Assembly: GCF_002218065.1 (NCBI RefSeq)
Contig: NZ_BDUB01000001.1
Coordinates: 1,620,711-1,684,710 of the forward strand
DNA: 64,000 nucleotides
Direction: 5' to 3'
Origin: Nodularia sp. NIES-3585
GTDB taxonomy: Bacteria > Cyanobacteriota > Cyanobacteriia > Cyanobacteriales > Nostocaceae
Below, piece by piece: positions 19,429 to 28,271 of this stretch; the stretch's first letter is position 1; the number at the start of each line of letters is the position of its first letter. Under the pieces are notes generated by a model. It saw only the letters and a program-made list of their open reading frames with translations, ran no database searches and had not been told where the DNA came from. The translations under genes were made by a program, and so were the position numbers.

Positions 19429-20325
19429 TTACAAACAAGCTGTCAAATAGGGTTGTAATAAACCAATTACAACTTCTGGAGTTTCGAGATGGGGTAATAT
19501 TCCTGTATCTGCGATCGCGTAAAAATCTCGAATTGCGCCTATATTTAGATTGGCTAAACGTCTTCCTAGCTTGATGCTGGTAAATTGCGCCTTCTCTCCC
19601 CAAAAAAATACTGTCGGAGTTTTCAGTTGCTGAATGTACAAACTCAAATCAAAATACAGGTCTCCCCGCAAAAAAGCCAACGCGGAAAACTTAGCATTAG
19701 GCTGTTGTGCAGAAATTAAATAAGCGTCCACAATTTCTTGAGAAACTCGTTCTGGTTTAGCAAACAGAAAGCTTTGCAGAAAATTTCTCACAGCAAATTC
19801 ATTTTCAGCGCCTAGAGTATAAATTAAATTATCCAATAGCGGCGAATTAATAACTGGCAATGGTATTCTGCGTCCAGCCCCCTGACCAAAGTCATCAAAC
19901 CCAGAGGGACAGACTAAAAACAAGCTGTGAAATAAATCAGGATGGGTAATAGCCAGACGAATAGCGAAAGCGGCTGTCAAAGAAGAAGCCACCACCGTTA
20001 CTGGTTGGCGACAAGTTTGGCTGATAAACTCTTGCGTAGTCGTCAGATAATCGTTAATTTGATAATCTCTGACTGGATGGGCAGATTCTCCCCAACCAAT
20101 TAAATCTGGTGCTAAAATTCGGTGTGTCGCGGCAAAAGCCGGGTAAACTTTAGACCATTCATAAGCAGAAGCCCCACCGCCAAAGTTGTGCAAAAACAAT
20201 AAGGGCGGTAAATCTTCACTATCAGCATTTAACCAGGGTGCGGTGGTTTGAGTATAGTAAACCATAGCCCCTAGAGATGTATGAATAACTTTATGCCCAA
20301 AGCCAGGAGGTTGAAACTGAAGCAT
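19429..20325 (-). CDS. alpha/beta hydrolase (298 aa)
   Basis: The fold is recognisable from the oxyanion segment LLFLHNFGGGASAYEWSKV, the strand RILAPDLIGWGES and the nucleophile elbow VTVVASSLTAAFAIRLA. Here the usual Gly-X-Ser-X-Gly is degenerate (Ala-Ser-Ser-Leu-Thr). A plausible catalytic histidine lies late, in ILPHLETPEVV. It resembles cyanobacterial hydrolases distantly like chlorophyll or lipid esterases, but the substrate cannot be inferred. It lies 3 bp after the HugZ-like gene, so the two should be translated from one message. Confidence 0.85.
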   Translation of the reverse strand: MLQFQPPGFGHKVIHTSLGAMVYYTQTTAPWLNADSEDLPPLLFLHNFGGGASAYEWSKVYPAFAATHRILAPDLIGWGESAHPVRDYQINDYLTTTQEFISQTCRQPVTVVASSLTAAFAIRLAITHPDLFHSLFLVCPSGFDDFGQGAGRRIPLPVINSPLLDNLIYTLGAENEFAVRNFLQSFLFAKPERVSQEIVDAYLISAQQPNAKFSALAFLRGDLYFDLSLYIQQLKTPTVFFWGEKAQFTSIKLGRRLANLNIGAIRDFYAIADTGILPHLETPEVVIGLLQPYLTACL

Positions 20326-20328
20326 AAA

Positions 20329-20823
20329 TTATTTATTGCCCTGAATATGAACTAGTTTATCGAGTTGGTCACCACTAATTTGATAAGCTGTCCCGAAACC
20401 AATCACAAAACGACCAGCGCTAGGAGTTAACCGAAAAATCCGAAAGTCTGGTAAGCCGCGAAAAACTTCAATAAGTTCGCCAAAACGTTCTTGAAATTGG
20501 GTAACAATTTGATTCCAACTCTCAGTTTCACGTTCTATCAAAGTTGCTGTACAATCAAAACTCAAGCGACGACGAGCAAAAATTTGCTCACTTTTGGATT
20601 CATCCTCAATAAATAAGACACTCACATGAGGATTGATATGGAGATTTTGAGTGTGAGTTGCTAAACCACTAACGTAGATATAGATATTTTTAGCATCATC
20701 CATCACGAAAGGAGCGTAACTAGCATTGGGTATACCTGCTGAATTCACCGTGCTAACGATTACACTTTCAACAGATTGGGGGAAAGTTTCATACTCAGCT
20801 TGAGCTTGTTCAATTTTGCTCAT
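20329..20823 (-). CDS. HugZ-like pyridoxamine 5'-phosphate oxidase fold protein (164 aa)
   Basis: The split-barrel flavin/haem-binding fold is indicated by SVIVSTVNSAGIPNASYAPFV, IYIYVSGLATHTQNLHINPHVSVLFIEDE and the closing FVIGFGTAYQI. This pattern fits HugZ/HutZ haem-utilisation proteins rather than true PNPO. HugZ proteins bind haem and some degrade it; activity here is not shown. The usual C-terminal DUF2470 part is missing, but a free DUF2470 protein is encoded at 61859-62143. It is the first gene of a two-gene operon with the hydrolase. Confidence 0.8.
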   Translation of the reverse strand: MSKIEQAQAEYETFPQSVESVIVSTVNSAGIPNASYAPFVMDDAKNIYIYVSGLATHTQNLHINPHVSVLFIEDESKSEQIFARRRLSFDCTATLIERETESWNQIVTQFQERFGELIEVFRGLPDFRIFRLTPSAGRFVIGFGTAYQISGDQLDKLVHIQGNK

Positions 20824-21016
20824 AATAGTTTGATTAGCAACTTTTTCTTCAGTATCCTAACGCGATTGAGTTAGAGGATGGAAGGTGTTTTGCAATGGGG
20901 TAGAAAGAATTGACGAACCACAGAGGCGCAGAGTACACAGAGTGAACAGAGTTTGAGTGTTTTTTTTGCGTGAGTCCTATAATCCAGTCCCCCTCCTCGC
21001 TTGCGGGGAGGGGCTA

Positions 21017-21944
21017 GGGCGTGTTTTCAAACTGGTTGTATCCTAAGAAATAGGCGATCGCTTTTAGCGGGCGCTCCGCGCCATCGCCGGAGGCGGGGCT
21101 TTGCCCATCGTATTGTAGTGATGATGAATAGACCAGAGTTAAGCAACGAACAGTGGGAGAGGTTAAAACCGTTACTACCACCAGAAAAGCCACCAACAGG
21201 GAAGCCAAATAATGACCACCGCACAGTTGTGAATGGGATTCTTTGGATACTGAGAACAGGCGCACCGTGGCGGGATATACCAGAACGTTATGGAAAGTGG
21301 CAGAGTGTGGCCACAAGGTTTTACCGATGGCAAAAAACTGGAATCTGGAATCAAATCTTAGAACATCTACAAGCAAGCGCTGACGAGCAAGGAAAGCTTG
21401 ATTGGGAGGTTCATTATGTTGATGGAACAGTAATTCGCGCCCACCAACACGCAGCTGGTGGAAAAAAAGGGGCGCAGAAGAGGAGAAACTAGGTCGTTCC
21501 CGTGGTGGGTTTAGTACAAAAATACACATACGTTGTGAAGGTAAAGGTAAACCCATAACGTTTATTCTCAGCCCTGGCCAAAGAAACGAGTCAATTTTTC
21601 TAGAACAATTGATGTCACAAGGAGCAGTCAAGCGTTCTGGGCGTGGTCGTCCACGTTTACGCCCTTTACGATTAGTTGGAGATAAAGGGTATACGGGTCG
21701 GAGAATACGTAATTACCTTCGCCGCCGTGGTATCCGTCTCACCATTCCACGACTCTCAAATGAACCGCGACGCGGCCCTTTTAACCGTGAAATCTACCGT
21801 CAACGCAACATTGTCGAACGCGCTATCAACCGACTCAAGCAATTTCGACGTATCGCTACCCGTTATGAAAAACTTGCTGCCAATTATACAGCTATGATAG
21901 CGATCGCCTGTATCTTGTTGTGGTTGTAGTTTGAAAACACGCCC
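21017..21944 (+). mobile_element. complete IS5-family (IS427-group-like) insertion sequence, 928 bp
   Basis: The ends are perfect 16-bp inverted repeats (GGGCGTGTTTTCAAAC and its complement) flanked by TA on both sides, consistent with a TA target duplication. If the element is removed, the flanks rejoin as a GGGGAGGGG-CTA-GGGGTGGGG repeat. The partial copy at the window start sits in the same repeat. A 928-bp length with two overlapping frames is normal for the group. Confidence 0.92.
21121..21929 (+). CDS. IS5-family transposase made by -1 frameshift (orfA-orfB)
   Basis: The first frame begins ATGATG at 21121 and ends at 21492. The second continues in the -1 frame to 21929. The slip site is an A7-G4 run near 21462-21472, where GGA AAA AAA GGG can shift to AAA AAA AGG. 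The fused product keeps all DDE residues: Asp in HYVDGTVIRAH, Asp in LVGDKGYTGRR and Glu in RQRNIVERAINRLKQFRRI. Between them the -1 frame reads EKLGRSRGGFSTKIHIRCEG, a typical IS5 segment. The transposase is thus probably active, not broken. Translation may also start at 21124. Confidence 0.88.
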
Positions 21945-22072
21945 TAGGGGTGGGGTGGTGTTATGGCTACCAACGCGCACCCAGTAGCCTTAGCAAGAAG
22001 AAGGTTTGGGGGTGAGATTCTGAGGTTTCGTTATCATATATGTAACAGAAAAAAAATTGTGAGGACGCGATT

Positions 22073-23572
22073 GTGGCTGACAAAAATCGTTCTCAATGGG
22101 ACTTAGGTAGGTTTATCGACACCTTAACCTATTTCGAGGTGTTTCCTTTACTTAACTGGGTACAGCAGTTAATTCAAGGTCGTCCCAACGATAATCAAAA
22201 TCTACCCAATGGAGGCAGAAATATGGGTGTAATACTGGTTGCGGGTGCGACGGGTGGAGTAGGGAAACGAGTTGTGCAGCGACTGGTGCAACGGGGTGAA
22301 AAGGTTCGCGCCCTTGTGCGAGATATTGAGAAAGCACGGTCAATTCTTGGCGATGATATTGACTTAGTAGCTGCGGATATTACTAAACCAGAAACTTTAA
22401 ATTCTATGGTGATGGCTCATATCCAAGCTGTAGTTTGTTGCACCTCAGTCCGTGTACAACCAGTAGAAGGCGACACACCAGATAGAGCTAAGTATAACCA
22501 AGGTGTGAAATTTTATCTGCCGGAAATCGTCGGGGATACTCCCGAAAATGTGGAATATCAAGGTGTGAAAAACTTGGTAGAAGCTGCGGCTAAATATTTA
22601 CCACCAGCCAATGAAAAACTGATATTTGATTTTACTAATCCCTCGGCTGAATTAAGAAATGTTTGGGGTGCGGTGGATGATGTGGTGATGGGTGGTGTGA
22701 GTGCCAGTAATATGCAATTCTTAGAAAATACCGCTGTGTTTGCTGGTAATGTTTCCACGGCTAATTCTGGCGGCTTTGCTTCGGTGAGAACGAAAAACTT
22801 TGAACCTCCTTTTAACTTAGCTGATTACGAAGGTGTAGAACTGCGGGTTAAAGGTGATGGTCAACGTTATAAACTATTTTTACGCACAGATCCGAAATGG
22901 GATGGCGTGGGTTACAGTTATTCTTTTGACACTGTAGATAATACTTGGCTAACTATTCGTGTTCCTTTTAAAGATTTAATTCCTGTATTTCGCGCTAAAG
23001 TTTTGCAAGATGCGCCGCCGATTTATGCTGGTAAAGTTGCGTCATTTCAACTGATGTTGAGTAAGTTTGAATATGATGGGGCTTTAAATCCTAAGTTTTC
23101 ACCGGGTAATTTTGCTCTCCAAATAGAATCAATCAAGGCTTATGGTGGAGAAGCTGTTCCGCAGTTTGTGCTTGTTAGTTCAGCCGGGGTAACTCGTCCG
23201 GGAAGACCAGGAATTAATTTAGATGAAGAACCCCCAGCCGTGAGATTAAATGACCAGTTGGGAGGAATCTTAACTTGGAAATTGAAAGGTGAAGATAGTT
23301 TAAGAGCCAGTGGGATTCCTTATACAATTATTAGACCTTGTGCTTTAACTGAGGAAGCAGGTGGTAAGGAATTAATCTTTGAGCAAGGTGATAATATTAG
23401 GGGCAAAATTAGCCGTGATGATGTAGCTGAACTTTGTGTGCGATCGCTACAACAATCCAACGCCCATAATATCACTTTAGAAGTGAAATCAGGAGAAAAT
23501 AACGCTAATTATATCAATTGGCAGCAGTTATTTTCTAACTTACAACCAGATAAATCAGGGACTTTCAAATAA
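22073..23572 (+). CDS. NAD(P)-binding SDR protein with inserted CIA30 domain (499 aa)
   Basis: A Rossmann nucleotide-binding motif VAGATGGVGKRVVQRLVQRG lies at about residues 56-75, with VRALVRD as the second strand. Around residue 180 the SDR fold is interrupted by a CIA30 (complex I intermediate-associated 30) domain, running from LIFDFTNPSAELRNVWGAVDDVVMGGVS to about residue 365. The atypical SDR then resumes (FVLVSSAGVTRPGRP, IPYTIIRPCALTEE). Such fusions are known in cyanobacteria and plastids, with roles suggested in complex assembly. The start is GTG with GAGGA about 9 bp upstream. The IS5-type element ends 130 bp before it and may affect its promoter. Confidence 0.88.
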   Translation: MADKNRSQWDLGRFIDTLTYFEVFPLLNWVQQLIQGRPNDNQNLPNGGRNMGVILVAGATGGVGKRVVQRLVQRGEKVRALVRDIEKARSILGDDIDLVAADITKPETLNSMVMAHIQAVVCCTSVRVQPVEGDTPDRAKYNQGVKFYLPEIVGDTPENVEYQGVKNLVEAAAKYLPPANEKLIFDFTNPSAELRNVWGAVDDVVMGGVSASNMQFLENTAVFAGNVSTANSGGFASVRTKNFEPPFNLADYEGVELRVKGDGQRYKLFLRTDPKWDGVGYSYSFDTVDNTWLTIRVPFKDLIPVFRAKVLQDAPPIYAGKVASFQLMLSKFEYDGALNPKFSPGNFALQIESIKAYGGEAVPQFVLVSSAGVTRPGRPGINLDEEPPAVRLNDQLGGILTWKLKGEDSLRASGIPYTIIRPCALTEEAGGKELIFEQGDNIRGKISRDDVAELCVRSLQQSNAHNITLEVKSGENNANYINWQQLFSNLQPDKSGTFK

Positions 23573-23784
23573 GAAACCTCTATGTAGAGTGGGTTAGGAC
23601 GGTAGTCCGTAACCCACCATAAATTTAAGGGTAATAGTGGGTTACGCTGTCGCTTTAGCGCAGCCATACCCCTTGGGCTATACCCACCCTACAATTTTTA
23701 GCAAATGGGGGAAACGGAGACAGGAAAAATACCAAAACCAGAAAATCATTTCCCACCTCCACCTCCACCGCAGGAGTTAATCAA

Positions 23785-24126
23785 ATGTTTCGCAGATTAA
23801 TGTTAGCTGGAGTTTTGGTAATTATCGTTTGGATGGGTTTATTGTCTAACCCAGCTTCATCACAGCAAATAGAGTCTCGCTTTAATAATTTACAAGCAGA
23901 TTTCCATCGTATTGAGTCGCGCTTAAGGCGAGTAGAGTCTCAGTTGCATCAAATTGGTAAGCCTTCATCACCCAGAACATCACTTACCCCACCACAGCCA
24001 ACTGATGCTGAACGTAACTTATCCCCACAAGAGCAAAAGTTTGACCGCTTGGCTACTTTAGTTGTGGAAATCAAGCAACAAGTTAATAAATTGGAAGAAC
24101 GGGTTTCTCAAATAGAATCACGTTGA
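23785..24126 (+). CDS. small membrane-anchored or secreted coiled-coil protein (113 aa)
   Basis: A hydrophobic N-terminus (LMLAGVLVIIVWMGLLSNPASS) could be a signal peptide or anchor. The remainder is predicted coiled coil: RFNNLQADFHRIESRLRRVESQLHQI, a Pro/Ser/Thr linker, then VVEIKQQVNKLEERVSQIESR. I recognise no family. It follows the SDR/CIA30 gene after about 210 bp of repeat-bearing DNA that includes an inverted repeat around TGGGTTA. Confidence 0.6.
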   Translation: MFRRLMLAGVLVIIVWMGLLSNPASSQQIESRFNNLQADFHRIESRLRRVESQLHQIGKPSSPRTSLTPPQPTDAERNLSPQEQKFDRLATLVVEIKQQVNKLEERVSQIESR

Positions 24127-24383
24127 AGTGTAGGGTGTGTTGTCGCGCAGCGCAACCCACCGTCAACAATTTCAGGCTTTAGCGCATTATGGTAAAGATT
24201 TGCAGGACTAAAGTCCTGACTACAAACCATAAAATTAGCGGTAACAAGTTTATTTCTCTATCGCCAGACACTTTACAAGTTCTCGGCGGGAATAAGACTC
24301 ATTACCGCTATTTAGGCATCCCATTTATGGGTATGGCTTGCTAGTTTTCGCGAATTATGCTGAAAGACTCAAAAAAGCAACTT

Positions 24384-24803
24384 CTAACCTTCGACAATTA
24401 ATTTGCCAACCATACCAGCACCACGGTGAGGTTCGCAATAGAAGGTGTATTCACCAGCAGGTGCGTCTGCGGGAATTGTTGTGGTTTGGGTTTGACCAGG
24501 ACTCATTAGCAATTGCTTGTGAGACAGACTTTTTGCCAAGTCAGCACTCTTAGCGGGGTTTAGCGCCGCATCAAACACAACGTTATGGGGAGGAACTTTA
24601 TTGTTCACCCACTCAACTGTGTCACCTGGTTTGACTGTCAATTTTTTAGGCTCAAATGCCAGCATTCCTTTGTCACTACCCAGTTTAACTTGGAAGGTTT
24701 CAGCTGAAGCGCTGGGTGTGAAAACGACAAAGCTGCTAACAACTAAAAGAACTGTCAACACCGATAGAGTCAAACGTCGCCAGCTTGCAGCAAACAATTT
24801 CAT
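24384..24803 (-). CDS. petE: plastocyanin precursor (139 aa)
   Basis: Plastocyanin carries electrons from cytochrome b6f to photosystem I in the thylakoid lumen. The first 34 residues are a twin-arginine-free signal peptide ending PSASA. The copper ligands are all visible: His in PPHNVVF, and Cys, His and Met in [16 protein letters not shown]. Length is normal. The gene stands near psbV, as in Anabaena relatives. A relic palindromic element separates the two. Confidence 0.99.
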   Translation of the reverse strand: MKLFAASWRRLTLSVLTVLLVVSSFVVFTPSASAETFQVKLGSDKGMLAFEPKKLTVKPGDTVEWVNNKVPPHNVVFDAALNPAKSADLAKSLSHKQLLMSPGQTQTTTIPADAPAGEYTFYCEPHRGAGMVGKLIVEG

Positions 24804-25155
24804 GGCTTTCTCCTAACTATAGTTTTTATTTTTCCTTTCCCATTTTAAATAAAATCAACGCCAAAATATGACAATCTGTCGTAGATAAAATTTTTTTTTT
24901 ATGATTGGGGCTAAATCATGAGTATATCTTGTGCAATCCACGGTCATAACTAAGCTACAGTTAACTACCCACACTGTACTTGGGACTCCAAGTACAGTGT
25001 CGGCTTCTGTACTCACAGGCGAATGCCGTAACTTAGATTTTCGCCCCAGCTTTGGTCTGAATATCCCACCACTGATTCGGAGTACCAAATTCAGTGGGGG
25101 ACTTCATGGCGTTTATCTGCACTCAGTACCCAAGAATGAGTTATCTGTTGGGAGT
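24804..25155. other. petE-psbV intergenic region with palindromic relic
   Basis: The petE promoter side (24804-24900) is AT-rich with a T10 run on the plus strand. The middle holds an IS-related palindrome at 24971-25000. A second inverted repeat, CCACTGA...TCAGTGG, occurs near 25068-25100, so the stretch from about 24960 to 25105 may be one small non-autonomous element with a hairpin at each end. Confidence 0.5.
24962..25011. repeat. palindromic repeat shared with the tnpB relic at 47541-47595
   Basis: A 13-bp perfect stem (ACACTGTACTTGG) with a 4-base loop lies inside a region of about 50 bp. This region matches, in inverted orientation, the sequence directly downstream of the truncated tnpB gene. 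Hairpins at element ends are the hallmark of the IS200/IS605 family, so this is likely an end fragment or a palindrome-bearing non-autonomous derivative. Confidence 0.6.
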
Positions 25156-25647
25156 TTAGTAATAAATTTTACCGCCTCCCCACTTATCACCAACTACTTT
25201 TGGTTGTAGAAGAATATGACCAGCAGTCGCTACTAAATCATCTTCTGTGAAAACTCTCATTTCCGTGAAAATATCAGCACTCTTGATGCTGGGGTGTAAC
25301 TCAGAAATTTCCTCTTCACCGTCATAGGTAGTGGGATTTTTCATGTAGTCCACCAATCCTTCGATATTATTCCGGTTTGGTGTCGCTAGTGCCAGAGATT
25401 CTGGTTCTAGTCCTACGTTTTGGTTAGTCTTGGTAACACCCCCAGCATGACACTGGGCGCAAGCATATTGAAATAAGCGTTTACCTTCTTTTACTTGTTT
25501 AAGGCTGAGTACAACGGTATCACCCTGAGCATTTAATGGCACTGTTCTGATTGCTTCGTCCAGTTCTACTGCTGTCGCGCTACCGACAACCAACTGAAAC
25601 GTCAGCAATATGGTAGCAACAACAACGCCAATTAGTTTTCTAAACAT
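25156..25647 (-). CDS. psbV: cytochrome c550, photosystem II extrinsic protein (163 aa)
   Basis: PsbV stabilises the manganese cluster on the lumenal side of photosystem II. A signal peptide (residues 1-26, ending SATA) precedes the mature start VELDEAIRTVPLN. CAQCH binds haem covalently, and the distal histidine is in ELHPSIKSADIF. The C-terminus GGGKIYY is typical. The start ATG is unambiguous. The gene is close to petE on the same strand. Confidence 0.98.
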   Translation of the reverse strand: MFRKLIGVVVATILLTFQLVVGSATAVELDEAIRTVPLNAQGDTVVLSLKQVKEGKRLFQYACAQCHAGGVTKTNQNVGLEPESLALATPNRNNIEGLVDYMKNPTTYDGEEEISELHPSIKSADIFTEMRVFTEDDLVATAGHILLQPKVVGDKWGGGKIYY

Positions 25648-25972
25648 GATTCCCCTTAAAGATTTTGACGCTCAACACAGCTAATAAAGCGATGCTCAAT
25701 CTCCATGTTGCTAATGACCTCTCTTGTTTTTTGCCATTAGCTAAAGCCTGAAATAGCCCTTGAGGTGACTTAGGTCTCAGTCTCCGAGTACCTAGTGACT
25801 TTTGGGTATGTTTCGGACAATATATGGAAAATAATTGCCTTTGCATCTTTGCCAAATCTGTTTTTTGGCGTTTATTGGCAATTTTCAGTTGGTTACACAG
25901 AGAAAACATTCTTTCTACAGGAATACTGTAGTCTGCTGCTATCTCTGCGCTCAGTAGGTTTGCAAAACCCAT
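25640..25972 (-). CDS. doubtful hypothetical ORF upstream of psbV (110 aa)
   Basis: The first 45 residues (LLSAEIAADYSIPVERMFSLCNQLKIANKRQ) look like a real small helical protein. From about residue 58 the frame turns arginine- and lysine-rich and runs through intergenic repeat DNA into the start of psbV. It could be a decayed small gene of which only the N-terminal part is meaningful. I assign no function. Confidence 0.25.
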   Translation of the reverse strand: MGFANLLSAEIAADYSIPVERMFSLCNQLKIANKRQKTDLAKMQRQLFSIYCPKHTQKSLGTRRLRPKSPQGLFQALANGKKQERSLATWRLSIALLAVLSVKIFKGNHV

Positions 25973-26132
25973 AATAGTAATTAACTGACAGATAGAGATT
26001 GAGTCACTGTAATACCAATATCATGTTAGGAGTGCAATTTGTTGCCCAAAATTATGGTGACAGTTGAGGTGGGGATCAACGGCTAATGCGTCAATATCAA
26101 CTTAATATTATGTAATATATAAACTGGAAAAT

Positions 26133-26969
26133 TTAACCTTTGCCTCCTGTAAATGTCGCACCTTGAATAAAGTAGCGGTTGAAAAAGGCATAAATGCCTA
26201 AAGCTGGCAAGGTAAACATCATTGAAGCAGCCATAATGTAGTTCCAATAGCTGATATATTGACCTTTGAAGCTGTTTAGCCCCAAGGGTAGGGTAAACAT
26301 TTCTGGGTCAAACAGGATCACGATAGGGAGTAAAAAATTATTCCAACTACTCATGAAGACAAAAACGGCTTGTGCTGCGAGTGCTGGTTTTGCTAGAGGT
26401 AAAACAATATGCCGAAAAATGCCCAAGGTATTTAAGCCATCTAATTGACCGGCTTCTTCTAATTCTTGAGGAAAATTTACAAAAAATTGCCGCATCATAA
26501 AAATGAAGGTGGCGTTGACCATACCAGGAACAATCATGCCTTGGTAAGAATTGAGCCAGCCAATGGCTTTCAAAATTAAGAATGTGGGAATGAGGGTGAT
26601 TTGTGTCGGTACTGCTAGTAATGCCAAAATTAAGAAGAACCAGAAGCGTTTGCCCACAAAACTCAGCCTAGCTAAGGCATAACCTGCCATGGAATTGAAT
26701 AGCAAATTTAAGAGGGTGACACTGAGGGCTATGAAGACACTGTTAAAAAACCATCGCCAAAATAACTGTTCTTGTACGAATATTTGTCTGTAATTATCAA
26801 GGGTAAAATGCTGAGGGAAAAAATTTAATTCGCCACTGATAATTTCTGGTAGCGGTTTAAAGGATGCTGAAAGCGCCCACAGGAAAGGAATCAAGGTGAT
26901 GATTGCATATAGGGTTAGCACTATGTATAACAGTGCTTTGAGCCAAGGTAAGCGGGAAATATTCGTCAT
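26133..26969 (-). CDS. carbohydrate ABC transporter permease, MalG type (278 aa)
   Basis: Six membrane helices and the EAA loop (EELEEAGQLDGLNTLGIFRHIVLPLAKPAL) identify the inner-membrane subunit that contacts the ATPase. Length and the ending (IYAFFNRYFIQGATFTGGKG) are typical of MalG/GgtD-like proteins. The start overlaps the upstream permease stop by 4 bp, so translation is coupled. The ATPase is not in the window, as is common for cyanobacterial sugar transporters that share MsmK-like ATPases. Substrate probably a sugar or glucosylglycerol-like solute; not determined. Confidence 0.93.
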   Translation of the reverse strand: MTNISRLPWLKALLYIVLTLYAIITLIPFLWALSASFKPLPEIISGELNFFPQHFTLDNYRQIFVQEQLFWRWFFNSVFIALSVTLLNLLFNSMAGYALARLSFVGKRFWFFLILALLAVPTQITLIPTFLILKAIGWLNSYQGMIVPGMVNATFIFMMRQFFVNFPQELEEAGQLDGLNTLGIFRHIVLPLAKPALAAQAVFVFMSSWNNFLLPIVILFDPEMFTLPLGLNSFKGQYISYWNYIMAASMMFTLPALGIYAFFNRYFIQGATFTGGKG

Positions 26970-27877
26970 GTTTTTTGATTGCCAAAAATTCGCTGCTGAA
27001 TCAAAGTCACAACAATTATTATTACTGCTAGTAAAAAGGCGATCGCGGCGGCATATCCCATCTGTAAATTGCGAAATACAGCTTGGTAAATTAGTAGTAC
27101 CATGGTCAAGGTGGCGTTGTTCGGCCCACCAGTACCACCAGAGAAGATATAAGACTGGTCAAAAAGTTGAAATGTCCCAATTATCCCGATAGCGACGACA
27201 AAAAAAGTTACAGGTTGGAGCAAGGGAATGGTAATGTAGATAAACTTTTGCCACCAATTAGCTCCATCCAGTTCTGCGGCTTCGTAGACTTTTTGGGGTA
27301 TATCTTGCAAAGCTGCTAAGTAAATCACCATATAAAATGGTGCAGTTGACCAAATATTCATAATCATAATACCCTTGAGCGCTACGGCTGGATCACCTAA
27401 CCAGTTATAGGTAGGTAGTCCGACAAAGGCGAGAACATGATTTAATAGTCCATCGGTGTTATAAATCCACATGAATATCAGGGTTAGGACGGCTGAGGAT
27501 GTGACTGTGGGTAAAAAGAACAATATCCGCCACGAGTTTTTCCCCCGAATGCCAGAATTAAGGGTTACTGCCAGTAATAAAGCTAATATGGTTTGACTTG
27601 GGACAACAATGGCGACATATTCGGCTGTATTTCTCAAAGCAATTCCCACTCGTTCATCTTCAACTAAGCGGGTAAAATTGCGAAAGCCGATGAAGTCGTA
27701 GTCAATACCGCCGAGAAGTTGGACTTTGTGCAGGGAGAGAAAAACGGCGTAGACTATGGGTAGAATGACAAAACACCCCAAAACCAATATTGTGGGCATC
27801 ATAAAGATATACCCAGCTAAGGTTTCGGTAATATTCCATCTGGGGTTTATTCGCCGTCTCCGAATTGGCAGCACCAT
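26966..27877 (-). CDS. carbohydrate ABC transporter permease, MalF type (303 aa)
   Basis: The partner permease of the MalG-type protein. It has six helices and an EAA loop (QKVYEAAELDGANWWQKFIYITIPLLQPV), and the cytosolic N-terminus is basic (RRRRINPRW). It is first in the two-gene operon. The CRISPR leader begins within 400 bp upstream. A sugar-binding protein on the same strand at 31297-32550 may be its binding protein, split off by the CRISPR array and rca; another candidate is at 56185. Confidence 0.93.
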   Translation of the reverse strand: MVLPIRRRRINPRWNITETLAGYIFMMPTILVLGCFVILPIVYAVFLSLHKVQLLGGIDYDFIGFRNFTRLVEDERVGIALRNTAEYVAIVVPSQTILALLLAVTLNSGIRGKNSWRILFFLPTVTSSAVLTLIFMWIYNTDGLLNHVLAFVGLPTYNWLGDPAVALKGIMIMNIWSTAPFYMVIYLAALQDIPQKVYEAAELDGANWWQKFIYITIPLLQPVTFFVVAIGIIGTFQLFDQSYIFSGGTGGPNNATLTMVLLIYQAVFRNLQMGYAAAIAFLLAVIIIVVTLIQQRIFGNQKT

Positions 27878-28271
27878 TGAACCTTCCTGTAGTTTAGTCT
27901 CAGACTGGTGGTGGCGAGTTCGCTCGTGGATAACTTTCGATGGTAGCTTGAGCCAGAAGCACAGAAATATATCTAAATGCTGTTTTTGCTATGGTTGGAA
28001 GTAGGGATTTTTGGTTGATTCAGCGTCAACCAGTAGGTGTTTTTTTGAACATTGAAAATTTTACGCCTGAAATCCTTACCTGATCTGGTTTTGAACCCTC
28101 TCACACCTAAATTGAGGTTGACGCAAATCCCCAAACCCTTGCTATCAAAGCTTTTGAGCTATTTTTAAAATGTCCCTCTTGACAACCCAATCGCTGAAAA
28201 GCTATATTTGTTTTAGGTTGACGGAACAGCACCTTGAAAACCAAATATATCAATGCTTCCAGATGCGGGCT
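27878..28271 (+). promoter_or_regulatory. CRISPR leader and promoter region
   Basis: This AT-rich, ORF-free DNA borders the array on the side where the repeats start GTGAAAATC, which is 5' for repeats ending in ATTGAAAC. It contains the phrases GGTTGACGCAAATCCCC and GGTTGACGGAACAGC, features I associate with leaders of cyanobacterial arrays of this class. The left part must also serve the divergent permease operon. Confidence 0.55.

Noticed and set aside
21014-21631. 205-aa minus-strand ORF across the IS5-type element
   Set aside because: It lies opposite the transposase and reads through the terminal repeat; a shadow frame.
23705-23800. 31-codon ORF with a run of prolines overlapping the start of the coiled-coil protein gene
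   Set aside because: No ribosome site that distinguishes it and low-complexity composition; it is probably leader DNA.
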